Origin: Saccharum officinarum
Taxonomy: Eukaryota > Streptophyta > Magnoliopsida > Poales > Poaceae
Length of the DNA stretch: 64,000 nucleotides
Direction: 5' to 3'
Assembly: GCA_020631735.1 (NCBI GenBank)
Contig: CM036168.1
Coordinates: forward strand, 101,142,036 to 101,206,035
Position 1 is the stretch's first letter, and every line of letters starts with the position of its first letter. The translations under genes and the position numbers were made by a program. Below the pieces are notes generated by a model. The model was given only the letters and a program-made list of their open reading frames with translations, did no database searches and was not told the DNA's origin. This document shows positions 1 through 29,056 of this stretch, in pieces.

Positions 1-88
1 CATCAATGGGATCTTTAAGCAAGCACCAGGCTTTATTTGTTTATTTTATTTGAGAGGGGATAATGCGTGAGTTTATCAACTTTTTCAA

Positions 89-342
89 GGCCGTGTTTAG
101 ATGCCGAGTTTGGAGGCCCGATTCGGCGTCTGCAGCTTTTGTTTTTTAGTGCAAAAAATTGTCCAAAAAATGATTAATTAGACTCAAAATGTTCGTCTCG
201 TAAAGTACAACAAAACTGTGCAATTAGTTTTTGATTTCATCTACATTTAGTACTCTATGCATTTGCCGGCATTTTGATGTGATGAGGAATCTTCTTTTTG
301 CATAGTGAAATTTGGGGTAAAATTTGTTAACTAAACAAGGCC
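89..342. mobile_element. MITE with GGCC(G/T)TGTTTAG termini
   Basis: Short non-coding element whose ends are inverted repeats: GGCCGTGTTTAG on the left and CTAAACAAGGCC on the right. It is flanked on both sides by CAA, a possible 3-bp target duplication. The interior (attagactcaaaatgttcgtctcg, then aattagtttttgatttcatctacattta) recurs in the copies at 2526-2765 and, inverted, at 23579-23807, so it belongs to an abundant family. Too small to encode a transposase. The superfamily assignment (PIF/Harbinger-like) is an inference. Confidence 0.7.
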
Positions 343-1521
343 CAAGTGACAATTATCAGCCATCCAGCAGGAAAAGCCAATAGCCTACATTTATTTAGTA
401 CTACCTCTGTCCCTGCCCACCACCCTGTGGTGCCAGCGCTACCGCCACACTATGCCTCTCCTAGTGTACTGTACTACTGTACATTTGCTTCTTCAATTGG
501 ACAACGGATGGGAATCGAAGACAGGATAAGGGAGGAAAAGGTAGAGGGAAAACAGAGAGAAACGAAGTTCCTTTTACATGAGAAGTACATCTGTATACCT
601 AGCTAAATTGAATAAACCTAGAACTAGTTTTCACTCTAACTGACCCAAACGAACATTTCCAAAACACAATTTAACAAAAACAACTGACTATAGTTGGCTT
701 TTTTTTAAAAAAAATCCTTCGTAAACGTGTTTTATAAGAACCATTTACTTATCGTGAGATGATAAGTTTTTTTTAAAAAAAATATTTCCAAACTTAACTT
801 AGAAATGTTGAGTTTGAAATAAATACAACAACAATATAAATCAATGTATATTTAGAAAAAAAGATTTGCTATTTTTAGATGCCTGAAAAATAGCATCTAT
901 TTAGGCGATAGTGGGTGAGCTTTTGGATGAAGATCTAACAGTACTAGATTATAATCTAAATTCACACAAAGACAATTAACAATAAACAATTCGTTAACAA
1001 TAAATAATTTTTTTTCTATAGTAAGACAATTACAAATTTTTGATCTAAATTGATATGAAAACAATTAACAAGTAACACACTCAATAGACACAAAATCTTG
1101 AAGCATGATTGACGACCACACACGTTATCTGAACGAAAGCCTGATTTCAGGGGACTGTTCCTTAGAAAAAGTGTTAGAAAAAACATTACTCTCGTGGGCA
1201 CGCCATTTCCCTCTTTCCTATCGCCAAGCCGTCCGAGCCTGGGCTAGTGGGTCCAGACTCCAGAGTGAGCGTAGTCAAACTCCTCACCAGCCACCACCAC
1301 GGCACCACGCAGGCACACCGTGCTACGGCCTCAGCGCCTCAGCCGTTCACGGCGTCGCAAAACCCCAAATCGCACCTAGAAACACACCCCAAACTGCACA
1401 GCCCCACAGCACACGCCGAGACGGCACGTGAGAATGTTCCCCTCCGCCGTCCCCCCCCCCCTCGGTTCCTCGGTCTAAAATCTACCGCCGGCTCCGCGTC
1501 CCCAGCACCTCGTGCATACCG
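343..1521. other. AT-rich intergenic stretch, no gene recognised
   Basis: Low-complexity AT-rich DNA to about 1080, then a more GC-rich part (1200-1520) with a C run. Open frames here are short, overlap one another and show no recognisable domain. I see no RNA gene or complete mobile element. Confidence 0.5.
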
Positions 1522-2216
1522 AGGCTATCCGCACTGATCGTCCTCTAAATCTATTCTCTGTCTATCCTGGTTATCAAGATTTTCTTCTCTAAACTCATTT
1601 CTCTCGCACCCATCCATACTCTATATCCATCCTCTATACCAACTAACAGCTGGTGGGGTCCACATGTCATACTCTTTTCCCTCCCTTCCCCTCTCTCCTC
1701 CCTCTTCTCTCTCCTCTGCTTCCTTTGGCCGCCAGCACCCCTCCCTCCCTCCTCCAGCTCCTTCGCTGCTCCGCCCCTCCCTCCCTCCCTTGGTCGAGCC
1801 ACGCGCGCAGGCGCGGGGAGCACCGCCGCCCCGGGCACTGGCACCCCTTCCTCCCCCCTCCAGCTCCTCCGCTGCTCCGCCCCTCCCTCCCTCCCTCGGT
1901 CGAGCCGCAGCGGCCGGGGGCGGCGGCGCTCCCCGCGCCCGCGCCCGCGCGCGCCCGGCCGCCTCCTCCGGCTCCGGTGTCGAGCAGGGCAAGCCGCGCG
2001 CGGGCGTTGCGGTGGAGGACGACCGTCGACGCCGACGGCGGGCGGGCGAGCGGCGGCCCCCGCGTGGGGCATAGCGGACGCCCGCTATTCCTCCAAATAT
2101 GGCGGACGAACGGCGCTCCTCTAGCATACCGGACGGGGATAGAGGACTCGCTGCAGCCTCTCCGTCCAGTATCCGCGTACGGTAGGATGGGTTACCGGAC
2201 GCGAGTGCAGTGAGTC
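1522..2216. mobile_element. MITE-like element, GGCTATCCGCACTG family, copy 1
   Basis: Starts with aggctatccgcactg and ends near gagtgcagtgagtc, an imperfect inverted terminal repeat. The first 150 bases match, with changes, the start of the copy at 37953-38395 (shared cctctat, cccgcacccatccat and gggtccac/gggacccac stretches); another relative lies at 31700-32108. The middle (1740-2100) is very GC-rich and holds several overlapping open frames on both strands with biased P/R/A composition. I regard these as compositional, not genes. Confidence 0.5.
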
Positions 2217-2812
2217 TTAGAACATCTACAACAGGACCCCCTACTTGACCCCTTACTTCAGATTTAGGTAGCGGAGACAAAAAAAAAACTAACTCCAACA
2301 GGCCCCTTACTAGACCCCCTACATTTGTTGGCCTCCTACTTTTCCCCCTCCACCCTCTACTTCTGTTGGTCCCCTACTCTTCACCGTGCAAATCTGGATG
2401 AGAGAGATGACAAAAGAGCCCCACGCGTCATTGACTACTAAAACGAATTTGAGTAGTATGATTTAGGTAGTATTGCTGAAGTTAGAAGTAAAATATGAGT
2501 ACTATCAAAATAGGTGGCTTCCTAGGGGGCTGTTTAGTTGGCAAATTTTTTGGCGAAACCGTACTGTAGCAGTTTCGTTGTTATTTGGTAAATATTGTCT
2601 AATCATGGTTTAATTAGGCTTAAAAGATTTGTCTCGTCCATTTCGTCTAAACTGTATAATTAGTTTTATTTTTTATCTATATTTAATGCTTCATGCATGT
2701 GTTTAAAGATTCGATGTGACGGGGAATCTGAAAATTTTAGTAAAATTTTTGGCATCTAAACGGTGAAGTAGGAGGTGTGTTTTAGCTGGTACGGCTCGAG
2801 ATGCTCTTAGCC
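2212..2812. mobile_element. Possible MITE with TTAGA(A/G)CATCT termini, containing a nested MITE
   Basis: The left end reads cttagaacatctacaacag and the right end gagatgctcttag, roughly inverted copies of the common grass MITE terminus (C)TTAGAGCATCTCCAACA. Inside, 2526-2765 is a second element with gggctgtttagttgg / catctaaacggtg ends, the same family as the copy at 89-342. Everything lies within 200 to 800 bp upstream of the kinase start codon, so these insertions form much of its promoter region. Confidence 0.45.
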
Positions 2813-3005
2813 CGCACAGCAGTTTTTACTGCTCTGTAGGCTGTGTAGGCTCTGTACTCTCGTCTGCTTCCCCCTCTCCTCCGCCTTCTCTCTCCGCAGG
2901 CCGTATCCTTCCTCCCTCGGCTCCTCTCCTCTCCCCCACCACCCCAGCGCCCCAAATGCCGCTCCAACCCTAGCCTCCCGCCCCGCCTTCTGATCTCGGG
3001 CGGCC

Positions 3006-16113
<13,108 letters not shown>

Positions 16114-16280
16114 AACCACACCCTCGTTCATATGTGTGCATGTAGTTAGGCCCTTGCCCCCCCCCCCCCCATCATCATGATTATGATTATCTTGCGTGGA
16201 AATTTAGATAGGTGGAACCCTCTGACTGACTTACCTGTGTAATTAGCTATCCCGGTTTCGCTGACAAGCACCGAGCCAAA

Positions 16281-16449
16281 ACAGGGGCGGATCCAAAGGG
16301 GGGGCTGGGGGGGCTCCAGCCCCCCCTAATTTCTTGATTTCAATGCTAATTACTGTAGCAAAAACTTGATTTCACCGTTAAATCTTCGTGCAAATCAACA
16401 TCTCTGTTGTTTTAGCCCCCCCTTATCCCGCATCCCACATCCGCCACTG
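16281..16449. mobile_element. Small hAT-like MITE in or after the kinase 3' UTR
   Basis: Terminal inverted repeats CAGGGGCGGAT and (inverted) CAGTGGCGGAT. The 8-bp flank gagccaaa is present at 16273-16280 and 16450-16457, the target duplication size of hAT elements. It starts about 170 bp after the kinase stop codon, so it may lie within the transcript. Contains runs of G and C of seven. Confidence 0.7.
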
Positions 16450-16695
16450 GAGCCAAATGATGTACCGAATGGTGTGCTCCTGCTTTCACCTGTTTGATCC
16501 TGTGGCACCTGATGCCAAGTGTTCAATACAATGTTTTTGCAGTCTTGAAATGCAGTTTGTTGACCTACCGTGCTGCCCGGTGGCCAAGTTCATTACGTGC
16601 TTCTTCTATTGGGAAACGCCGAATAATGTGTTCGGAAGTGGCGTCCTACTCCTACCTGTAATGTGATGCCAAAATAGAAGATAATGATGCAATGT

Positions 16696-17130
16696 TCACC
16701 TGGACCTTAGTACATTAGGTGGGTGCAACGCAAACAAAATCGGATGCTGTTCTATCTGCCATGCAAATTGGTCTGACTCTGATGCTTTCGTGATCGGGAA
16801 GCCGCCGGAGCGATGATGGTGCCGGCGTCCAACCACGTGCAGGAAATCCTCGGAGCAATACAATGCTTCTTCATCAGCCATGGATGCATCTGCTTCTGCT
16901 GGAGTGCACAAATAAAGACTGATGGCATCATCAGGCGTGGAGCATAAGTAGATAGATGAGGTTAATGTGGTCAAATTCCGAGGACAAGGTAGCCGGGAAG
17001 CATACGGCTCCATTTGACGAGCATGAAGCATCTGGGGCGGTGGTGAAGTGAGACTCCCCCAAATCCGTCCGTTCTTCACCACCACTGGCGGAAATAAAAC
17101 CCGTTGCGCTCGATCACCGCTTTCCGCCAC
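16696..17130 (-). CDS. Hypothetical 144-aa open frame, unrecognised
   Basis: A 145-codon open frame with no recognisable domain, between the kinase end and the first N gap. Composition is ordinary with several cysteines and histidines (GRRHHH near the middle). It could be part of a gene whose remainder lies in the gap at 17362, or chance. I do not assign a function. Confidence 0.2.
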   Translation of the reverse strand: MAESGDRAQRVLFPPVVVKNGRIWGSLTSPPPQMLHARQMEPYASRLPCPRNLTTLTSSIYLCSTPDDAISLYLCTPAEADASMADEEALYCSEDFLHVVGRRHHHRSGGFPITKASESDQFAWQIEQHPILFALHPPNVLRSR

Positions 17131-17361
17131 GGCATAGCATCGTCATCATGTGCCGATGCTCGCTAGTACATACAGTACGTCCACACCCCAGCCAAAACGG
17201 ACCTGAACTGCCGTGACATGCCCGTGCACGCCGCTGCTGGTGCTGGGAATGTATGCCTGCCTACTCGAACCGACGTACGCAACTATCGTGGATATCTGCG
17301 CCAGTATCTGGCTATCCGCTACTACTACTAGTGTGCTCCGTCGTCAAAAAGGCGGATGCGA

Positions 17362-17461
17362 NNNNNNNNNNNNNNNNNNNNNNNNNNNNNNNNNNNNNNN
17401 NNNNNNNNNNNNNNNNNNNNNNNNNNNNNNNNNNNNNNNNNNNNNNNNNNNNNNNNNNNNN
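17362..17461. other. Assembly gap, 100 N
   Basis: Exactly 100 unknown bases, the usual placeholder for a scaffold join of unknown size. I see no sequence shared between its two sides. Gene order across it is therefore inferred by the assembler, not seen. Confidence 0.99.
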
Positions 17462-21757
<4,296 letters not shown>

Positions 21758-22294
21758 CCAGTCCAAGCAGAATTATAGTGTAAACTACCACAGTCATATT
21801 TAAATGTTTTTCAAATTCTTTTTACTTGATTTAATTGTTATTGTTACAACATATTATTCAATTATCTCGATTGAATGTATGTATGCCCAGTAGCAAATAG
21901 GGATACCTGAAATTTGTACTGCTGGAGCTAAAGAGCTCAGCTGTATATGATAATGATGATTTTTAGCATTATTGTCCTTTGCCTTCAGTCTCAGAATTTG
22001 CTTAAGAAAATAGCTGCTGTTTTTCCTACTTGCATATTGATTTTTTGTGGATCATAATCATGTCATCCAACTAAGGTACTACTGGTATGAACCCAGCTGC
22101 CCCTGACCCCTGACTACCACCCTGTTCGCTTGAGCTTATTAGCCAAATCAGTCAGTCATTCAGCAGTGTTTTTCTCTCACAACAAATCAGCAAACAGTAC
22201 TTTCAACCATGGCTTATCAGCCAAGTGCTTCCAAGTCCTTGTTCTCAGTGAGCCTTAATAAATTCCATTGTTTGTTTGTAGGTAACAAATCTAA

Positions 22295-22540
22295 GGGCCT
22301 ATTTAGCTCCTAGAGCAGCTTCCAGGGGAGATTTGACAAACCGTTTATTACCAAAAAAGTGATTCTATATTGGTTCCATAAAGCGATTCACTGAAATTAA
22401 ATGAACTAGAAGGCTTGCCTATAATCAGTTTCTACATAGAGTTGATCATAGAGCATAGCTTTTAGCCATAAATTATCTTCTCTCAGACATTCACACCCAT
22501 AAAGAATCATGAGTAGCATCTGTTCTACCGAACAGGCCCT
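22295..22540. mobile_element. MITE with AGGGCCT(A/G)TT termini
   Basis: Inverted ends agggcctatttagctcctagagc and (reverse) agggcctgttcggtagaac. The interior (aaaagtgattctatattggttccataaagcgattc) matches the left part of the longer element at 14361-15267. It lies about 540 bp downstream of the carboxypeptidase stop. Confidence 0.6.
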
Positions 22541-23000
22541 GTGTAATTTGGATGCCTACAGTAAAATTCAAATACTAATGATATCACTGTACCAATAATT
22601 GCTTTTTTTCAAGAAAGGAAAAGAGCTAGAAAGCTAAATCATTCGCACATGCAAGTAAGACAAGACTAATCAAAATTGCAATTTCATGACACACGCTATG
22701 GATCAATCGGAATACAGCAAACTTAACCATTTTCCTAACACCGACCAAAATTTCAACAACCATGTCGCTGTATCCTTACCAATGTACAGAGGAAACAAAG
22801 AGCCCCTACAAACAGGGAGCAAGATGACTTACAGCAGCATGCAGATAATCAAACCTCTGAAAAGTCTAGGCATGCCAAGATGTTCCCTTGCTGCATTTTG
22901 TCCTCCAGCACTGCATACACCACTCACATCCCCAGGTTGCAGCAAATTCAAATTCAACCAAGTTGGAAGAAGAACACCACGCAGCAACTCGACACCTGCA

Positions 23001-24267
23001 TCATCGATGTGTGAAGGGAACAACAGCAGCAGAATCATCTGACGACGGCTGCAGCGCGCTGATCTTGATCACGTAGTTCTTCTGGCTGGACACGATGCTG
23101 CTGCGGCCCGAGCCCAAGCCGGAGCTCGGGCGCATGTCATCAGACGAGCCGGCGCCGTCGAACAGGCTGGAGCTGGAGTCCCTGGCGGCGTCCTCCTCCT
23201 CGTCGTAGGCGTTGCCGATGCGTCCGCCGCACTTGCGGCAGAGCAGGCGCGCCCGCCTCCTGAAGAGGCCCCAGGAGCGGGCGGAGCGGAAGTAGGGCAT
23301 GCAGGTGACCTCGTCGGTGAGCGTGAACCGGCTCTCGTCGACCGCGACGAAGGCGACCACGCCCTTCTTGATCTGCTTGCCGTACTTGGACCCGATGCCC
23401 TCCGTGTCCCGCGCCGAGGAGCTCAGGTTCAGCGCGTAGCCGCAGTACCCGCAGCTGCCAGTAAACAGTGGGTGAGTGTGAGTGAGTGACATGTTGCCAG
23501 CCAGGAAAACCACCCGACAGTTGCAGGTGCAGAGGGCGTGAATGCTGGTACTTGAATATCAGCTTTTGCAGAAAATTTGGCCCTTCTTTAGTTCTCCTAA
23601 TTCTCACAGAGTGACATCAAAATGTCGGCAAATGCATGGAGTACTAAATGTTGATGAAATCAAAAACTAATTGCACAGTTTTGTTGTACTTTGCGAGATG
23701 AACATTTTAAGCCTAGTTAGTCAAATTTGAATAATTTACAAATACAAACGAAATGCTACAGGAATTCTGATACGTTTTTCTCCCCAATTCACTGAACTAA
23801 ACGAGGCTTGGCAGTTCTATTTCTCAGTTACCCTAATCAAAACCTTAGTCCTTAATAAGTAAAGAAAGAGTGACACACCGAGTGTGGTTTGGAGTATGAA
23901 TTGGGGCTTCCACTTGTTCTTAGCAAGCTTGCAGAGGCCAATATCGGGCCAAGGAAAATGACTGGGACAATTCGCATCAATCGCAAAGAATCGGATTCGA
24001 CACACAGTAAAACGCCAAATACTGCGGTTCTCTGGAGAATCACATAGCGAATAGCAAAGAGAATGAATAGCAGTAAAACGCAATTGAACTATTCCGTACT
24101 TCCTACCGAGGGTGAAAAATGGATTTGAAATGTTTTGATCCAGGGCGGCAACAGAAGAAGGAAGGAAGCTGAGAAGCGGCGGAGAAATAACCGAGTCGCC
24201 TAGTAGTCGAATCGAACCTGTAAGTGACGTCCTTGATGGAGGAGTAGCTGTCGAGAGACCTCTCCAT
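23001..24267 (-). CDS. Small double-CxxC protein, At4g08330-like, 2 exons
   Basis: Exon 1 is 24267-24218 (start codon 24267-24265), exon 2 is 23454-23001; the 763-bp intron is GT-AG. The product is 167 aa and begins MERSLDSYSSIKDVTY. It has two CxxC pairs, CGYC right after the junction and CRKC about 70 residues later, spaced as in a metal-binding fold, with GSKYGKQIKKG and SWGLFRRR between. The C-terminal third is Ser-rich and ends with a conserved-looking NYVIKISALQPSSDD. This matches the plant-specific family annotated as uncharacterised protein At4g08330; a chloroplast location is claimed for that family by name only and I see no clear transit peptide. Function unknown. Its intron holds a MITE (23579-23807). 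Confidence 0.85.
23579..23807. mobile_element. MITE in the intron of the double-CxxC gene
   Basis: Ends ggcccttctttagtt and aactaaacgaggc are inverted. The interior is the reverse of the 89-342 element type (gatgaaatcaaaaactaattgcacag, ttgcgagatgaacatttt). Same family as 89-342 and 2526-2765. Confidence 0.7.
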
Positions 24268-25546
24268 GGCGACGATTATGGTGCTCGCTTCGCTGGAGCA
24301 TCCACTTTTCTCTCCTGCCGATCAGACGGGGGGCGAGTGCGAGTGGGGAGCGGGGGTCAGGAACGCGAACGTCTTAAAAAGGCGGTTGTTTGGTCGAGTT
24401 GCGCCACCGGACACGGAGGATTGGCGTCCGGCCGGGGCCGGGCCGGGCCGGGCCGGGCCGTTCTCCTGCCGCTTTGTGCTTTTTCCTTGGCCGATTGCTT
24501 TTGCGTGCGCCGCTGCTTATTAGTAGTATACACTCCTCCCGCTGCTAGTTAACCAATTCTTTGATCAGTATCCTAGTTTGATTAACAAGGCAGCGGCCAA
24601 CCGGAATCGGCCAGCGCGTCATGGATTAGCATGGGCGCTGGCTTCTGCTCTGACCAAAGCGCCATGCTATTGCAGCGACGGCCGTGCGGGGTGTGGATAT
24701 GGATGGCCAGGGTAGTAGAGGCGTGGCAACGTGACAAGTGCAACGAAAAGAACCATGGGGCACGCATGTTTATACGGGGGGCGTGGCCGCGATGCGATAT
24801 CCTCGTCTGCGCTGCGCGGGGACGCCCGGAGAGACCGCGAGAGGTTGGGCGGCGCGTCCGCACGGCACCGCAGACGGCAGATCGTCAGGAGGTCAAAGGC
24901 AGGATCGGCGAAAATTGCGAAATCCCCGGCCACGACGTCCAAATAGGCACAGCCGTAACCGCGCAGGGCAAGCTTAGGTTAGGCGAATTCGTTGCGGAGC
25001 GCCATGTCGTTGTGACTTGCTGTGATTGGCGTCTTGGTGGAGGCTTAAATTAGGTGACACGTGATGTTTGGTCAGCGTCTCTGCTTTTGCTCGGCCATGC
25101 TCTCATCGGCATCTTGTGCGTCGATTTGTCATGATTTTTCATCTCAAAGCTGAGCCGTCGTCATTGTTGCTGAAGATTGAGTATAGGTAGTATGGGAACC
25201 TACCCTCGATATCAAGAATGACCAAGATAGTGTGTACCAATACTTTTTGGTGGCTACATCATTGGCTGATCAGCAGTACAGTTTCAAACGACTACACAGT
25301 AGGGGCGGAGTTTTCGCTTCATTTTGGTTCCAGCAAAACAGGAGGCAATCTCATGTCTCAGTTCCAAACATCTTCAAAGTAGGGGCAGAGTCTCATTTTG
25401 GTTCTAACAAAACATGAGGCGTAAGTTTGAACAAGGACCTCAGATGTGCATTTCTACATAACACTTTACATGTTGATTGTTCACTGCAAACTTGTAGAAG
25501 ATCAGCCAGCGGTCTTGTCAATGATGTTTGGATTGCGAAATGTTTT
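24268..25546. other. Intergenic: divergent upstream and downstream regions
   Basis: Promoter side of the double-CxxC gene, then the 3' side of the ureidoglycolate hydrolase-family gene. It contains a short GGGCC tandem array (about 24437-24465) and a GC-rich stretch to 25050 with open frames on both strands that carry no recognisable domain. No gene is called. Confidence 0.5.
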
Positions 25547-28416
25547 TTAGTCCTCCACCACAAATGTTATCCCATCATGTTTCTTGAAATAGTGTGTAGT
25601 ATGATCAACAACCTGCAAAGCCAGAAATGCAGCTGTGTGAAGCAAATGACACGTTCTGTGCTCAACTTCAGATTACACTAAAACGGGGAATTCCTCATTG
25701 TTTCAGTAAACATTCAGTTGCATATAATGAATTCATCCGTAAATAACGGAACAGTAAAGCCACGGAATTTCATTTTCATATCATAAGGATTTCACAGCCT
25801 TGGGAGACACTGGTAAGTCGATTGGTAATGATGGTATTTTAATCCAAAACATCCTAATTATCTCGTAAATAGCCAGAAGTAGCAATTTTAAACTTTTAGT
25901 TGTGTTCCAACTTCAGCAAACAATAATCCAAATCAGGTTATAGATCGTCAGTCATTTGCTGTCAGAATAGTTGGCACTCCATCAGGTTTTCAACTCCAGA
26001 AACATAAAAAAATCGGACTGCCAGGCCAGTTTCCATAGACAATAATTCAATTTGATAACATGGTCTTTGTTACCACATTATATCACAGTATGAACCAAGT
26101 CAAGGCTTCATTAATCATGATATGGATACTTTGCAAGCTGATATGTGAAAAATAAACAGAACCAAGTATATTTACAAGCAAGTTAACAGGGGCTATTTTT
26201 GGTTAAGTTGTTTTATTGTTTTATTAACCAATCTGTCGAATCAATTGTTACTCGCACAGGTATTAACATATGAGATTTGCATATGTTATTTAAAGCAGAT
26301 AGGTGAAGTCTAACAAAACAGGTAGGACATTAAGTGAGCATGCATAGTACAGAAATGCAACATAATGCTTGCTGAACTGCCCAAAAAGGCTGAAAGAAAG
26401 GTAATCGCGTGAAGAATATACGAGAACATCAAATATGAAATCTGTAAAACAGAGACATACATCTCCATTTATCTACAGTATCGTATGAGCTACTTCTGGA
26501 AGAAACTATGCTTGAATATTGAATCAGCACGCTCTCATGCTCGGTTCGTTTGAAAAAAAAATGAATCAGCATGGTGCATTCCAAACAGTGGTATATTGCT
26601 ATCGATGTCTGGAATCGGTGAGATTTGTGTGAAGTACTGAGTACACTGCACTACTTCCAGGGTTTTGCTTTTGCTTGCTAAAAATATATCATGCTCCAGG
26701 AGAACATGTAACTTCCTTAATAACTTGCTTACTTAGCATTGAGATTACAGAACTACAGAGACCTAACTAATTATGATATGATTACTTAATGCCAATAAGT
26801 GAAAAATGAACAGAACCAAGTATATTTACTAGCAAGTTAACAGGGGCTATTTTTAGTTAAATTGATATATCAACCAATCTGCCAAATCCAATTTTACTTG
26901 CACAGGCTATTAACACATGAGATTTGCATAGGTTATTTAAAGCAGATACGCGAGTAATGTTGATTTTGCCCCTAAGGGCATATGCCCCCCAATGTGCATA
27001 CACCGTTGGATACACATGGGGATGCGTGTGCAGTCTAACGGTGCATGCGCATGAGAGCATATGCCATTAGGGACAAAATTTCTGCATCCTACGTGAAGTC
27101 TGATAAAAGAGGTAGGAAATTTAGTGAGCAAATGAGCATAATACAGAAATGCAAACTCATATGAATGCTTGTTGGACAGTCCAAAAAGGCTTTGAGAGTT
27201 TTAGTTGGTGAATCACGTGAACAATACACAAAAACACAAAATATTAGGAATTGCTAGATATCTCTAATCTCTAAATCAGAGATATCCATCTCAATTTATG
27301 TACAGTGACCATACGAGCTAATTTTGGAACAGACTATGCATGGGGATTGATTCAGCACCGTGCCTAGGGTCGGTGATGTATGAGTGTAGACTGTAGTACT
27401 GAATACCGACACTACTTCCAGGGTTTTGATTGCTAAATATCTATCACGCTCCAGGAAAACATATAGCTTCCAGTTTTATAACTTGCTGACTACTTACCAC
27501 TAAGGCTACAAAACTAAAGAGACTTAACTAATAGGGAGCAATGTGTAACATTTTTTTTTCTGTCAGGATCATCCTGAGTTCCTGACACAACAATGAACTA
27601 CAAATGTCATTCAGTAATTTCACACTCACGTTGGTGTTGCTCAGCTCCAGGTTATAGAAATCAACAGCATCCGCCTTGAACAAAGGCCCGGCATGCCACG
27701 TCCCCTTGTTCAGCTTGAGAAACTTGGAGCCGGAAACCTGGAACACGCGGACCTCGGCTGGATCAGGAGGCAGGTAATAGTGCCCTGCGGCAGACTGCAA
27801 GAGCTTCCTCCCCTCCGGGCCACTCTGCTCGGACTCTCCGTCCACGATCGACGGCTTGGCCACCCCGAGGTACCAGTTGTGGCCGCCGATGGAGCCCAGG
27901 CACTGGGTCACGCTGGCGTGGTGGGTGATGGTCGAGAACTTCAGCGGCCGGTCCTGCAATCGCATGATGTAGAACCTGCGACGGAGAGAATCAGAGAAGG
28001 GAGATGAAAAGCTCGAATCTCTGGTCAAGTCCGGACGGCACGATCTGAATTGGATTTCTCCCGTGCGAGCCTGCGGGGATATAGTGGATGGGTTACCTTG
28101 GGGTGCCGCGGCTGAGGTCGAGCTGGGCGTCGTGGGGGCCGAACTCGTCGCCGTCGGGGGAGGCGGTGATGACCTGCCCGAACGAAGCGAAGGACTCTGG
28201 CGTGGCCTCCACCGCCCGCAGCTTCACAACCTTAACCTCCTGCCTGCGTTCCATCTGCGCGGGCTGCGCGGCGCTGGCGCGCACGGCGGCGATGCCGGTT
28301 TTTATCCTCGTGACGTTGCGGGGACGGGGTGGTGCCGGAGGAGAAGGAGAAGCGGTGCGGCGGCAGTGGCTGGCATGGAGGGGGATGCACCCGCGGCCCA
28401 GGCCCAGCGCCTGCAT
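25547..28416 (-). CDS. Ureidoglycolate hydrolase/lyase-family protein, 3 exons
   Basis: Cupin-like protein of the family annotated as ureidoglycolate hydrolase (bacterial AllA relatives), linked to purine-ureide breakdown; the plant members' true activity is not settled. Exons: 28416-28097, 27975-27630, 25612-25547; junctions GT-AG and in phase, 243 aa. The first ~50 residues are basic and Pro/Ala/Ser-rich, compatible with an organelle transit peptide; the domain then starts near VKVVKLRAVEATPESFASFG. Diagnostic stretches: EFGPHDAQLDLSRGTPRFYI, ITHHASVTQCLGS, GTWHAGPLF and DFYNLELSNTN. The small third exon (VVDHTTHYFKKHDGITF and stop) lies 2 kb away, beyond an intron that has grown by tandem duplication and a MITE insertion. 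A Met near residue 54 is an alternative start. Confidence 0.88.
26109..27534. repeat. Tandem duplication inside intron 2, units 26109-26768 and 26769-27534
   Basis: Two adjacent direct copies share long blocks, for example acagaaccaagtatattta then agcaagttaacaggggct, gagatttgcata(t/g)gttattta, ccaaaaaggct and cagggtttt(g). They differ by many substitutions, so the duplication is old. The second unit is longer by a ~140-bp foldback element. Neither unit has coding signal. Confidence 0.75.
26951..27090. mobile_element. Foldback MITE, about 140 bp
   Basis: Found by comparing the two tandem units: it is present only in the second. The left half (gattttgcccctaagggcat, then atgc) and right half (gcatatgccattagggacaaaat) are inverted copies running almost to the centre. 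The flank tacg occurs at 26947-26950 and 27090-27093, a 3 to 4-bp target duplication. The RNA or single strand would form a long hairpin. Confidence 0.65.
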
Positions 28417-29056
28417 CTTGGGTCCTTTTTTGTGGCTGGAGTGGCCTCAGGAGGACCGAAGAGGTGAAAAGCCCTGCGCCTGGCAGAAAAGATTCTGGCG
28501 TTCTTCCAGTTGCTGTGGCATTGCTTGTCACTATTTTCGGGTCGTTTTTGTCATAATTCCTCCCCTTGGACCCGCCAGCCGCTTGAACGATTTCCGGGTT
28601 TGTAAATTCGTATAAAAGTCCAGTGCATCTCGTGAGGATTTGTTTGATATAGTCGTATTCATGTTTGGGTGGATTGAAATGAAACTTAAACTAAATTCTA
28701 TCTCAATTAACTCAGCATATGTGAATTGAGGTGAATAAGAGAACATCCAAACAAGATCTTAAGCTTTTAATCGTTAAGATTGAGCATAGTGTGAAGGTGA
28801 ACAATGAACATCACCACATCATGTCCAAATGCTTTATTATGCTTTTCATGGGAACATTATGGCCCCCCTATACAACACTGTCAGAATCGGCAGGCACAAA
28901 TTCGGGCGAGCAGCTCAGGTGTGCATGTGTACACGGCAGCCACAAAAGTGGTTGTTCGTTAGAACCTCCAGATACACAACATCAGCTAGTTGCCTTACAA
29001 ACTCGTTTCTGGTAGACAACACCGCAACACGCTGCATGTAGATAGCCAACTGCACT

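Noticed and set aside
1551..2298. Long overlapping open frames on both strands
   Set aside because: All lie in a very GC-rich MITE-like interior, are dominated by P, R, A, G and S, and have no domain or splice context.
24631..25053. 140-aa plus-strand frame upstream of the double-CxxC gene
   Set aside because: No recognisable domain, overlapped by equal-length frames on the other strand, and in GC-rich intergenic DNA.
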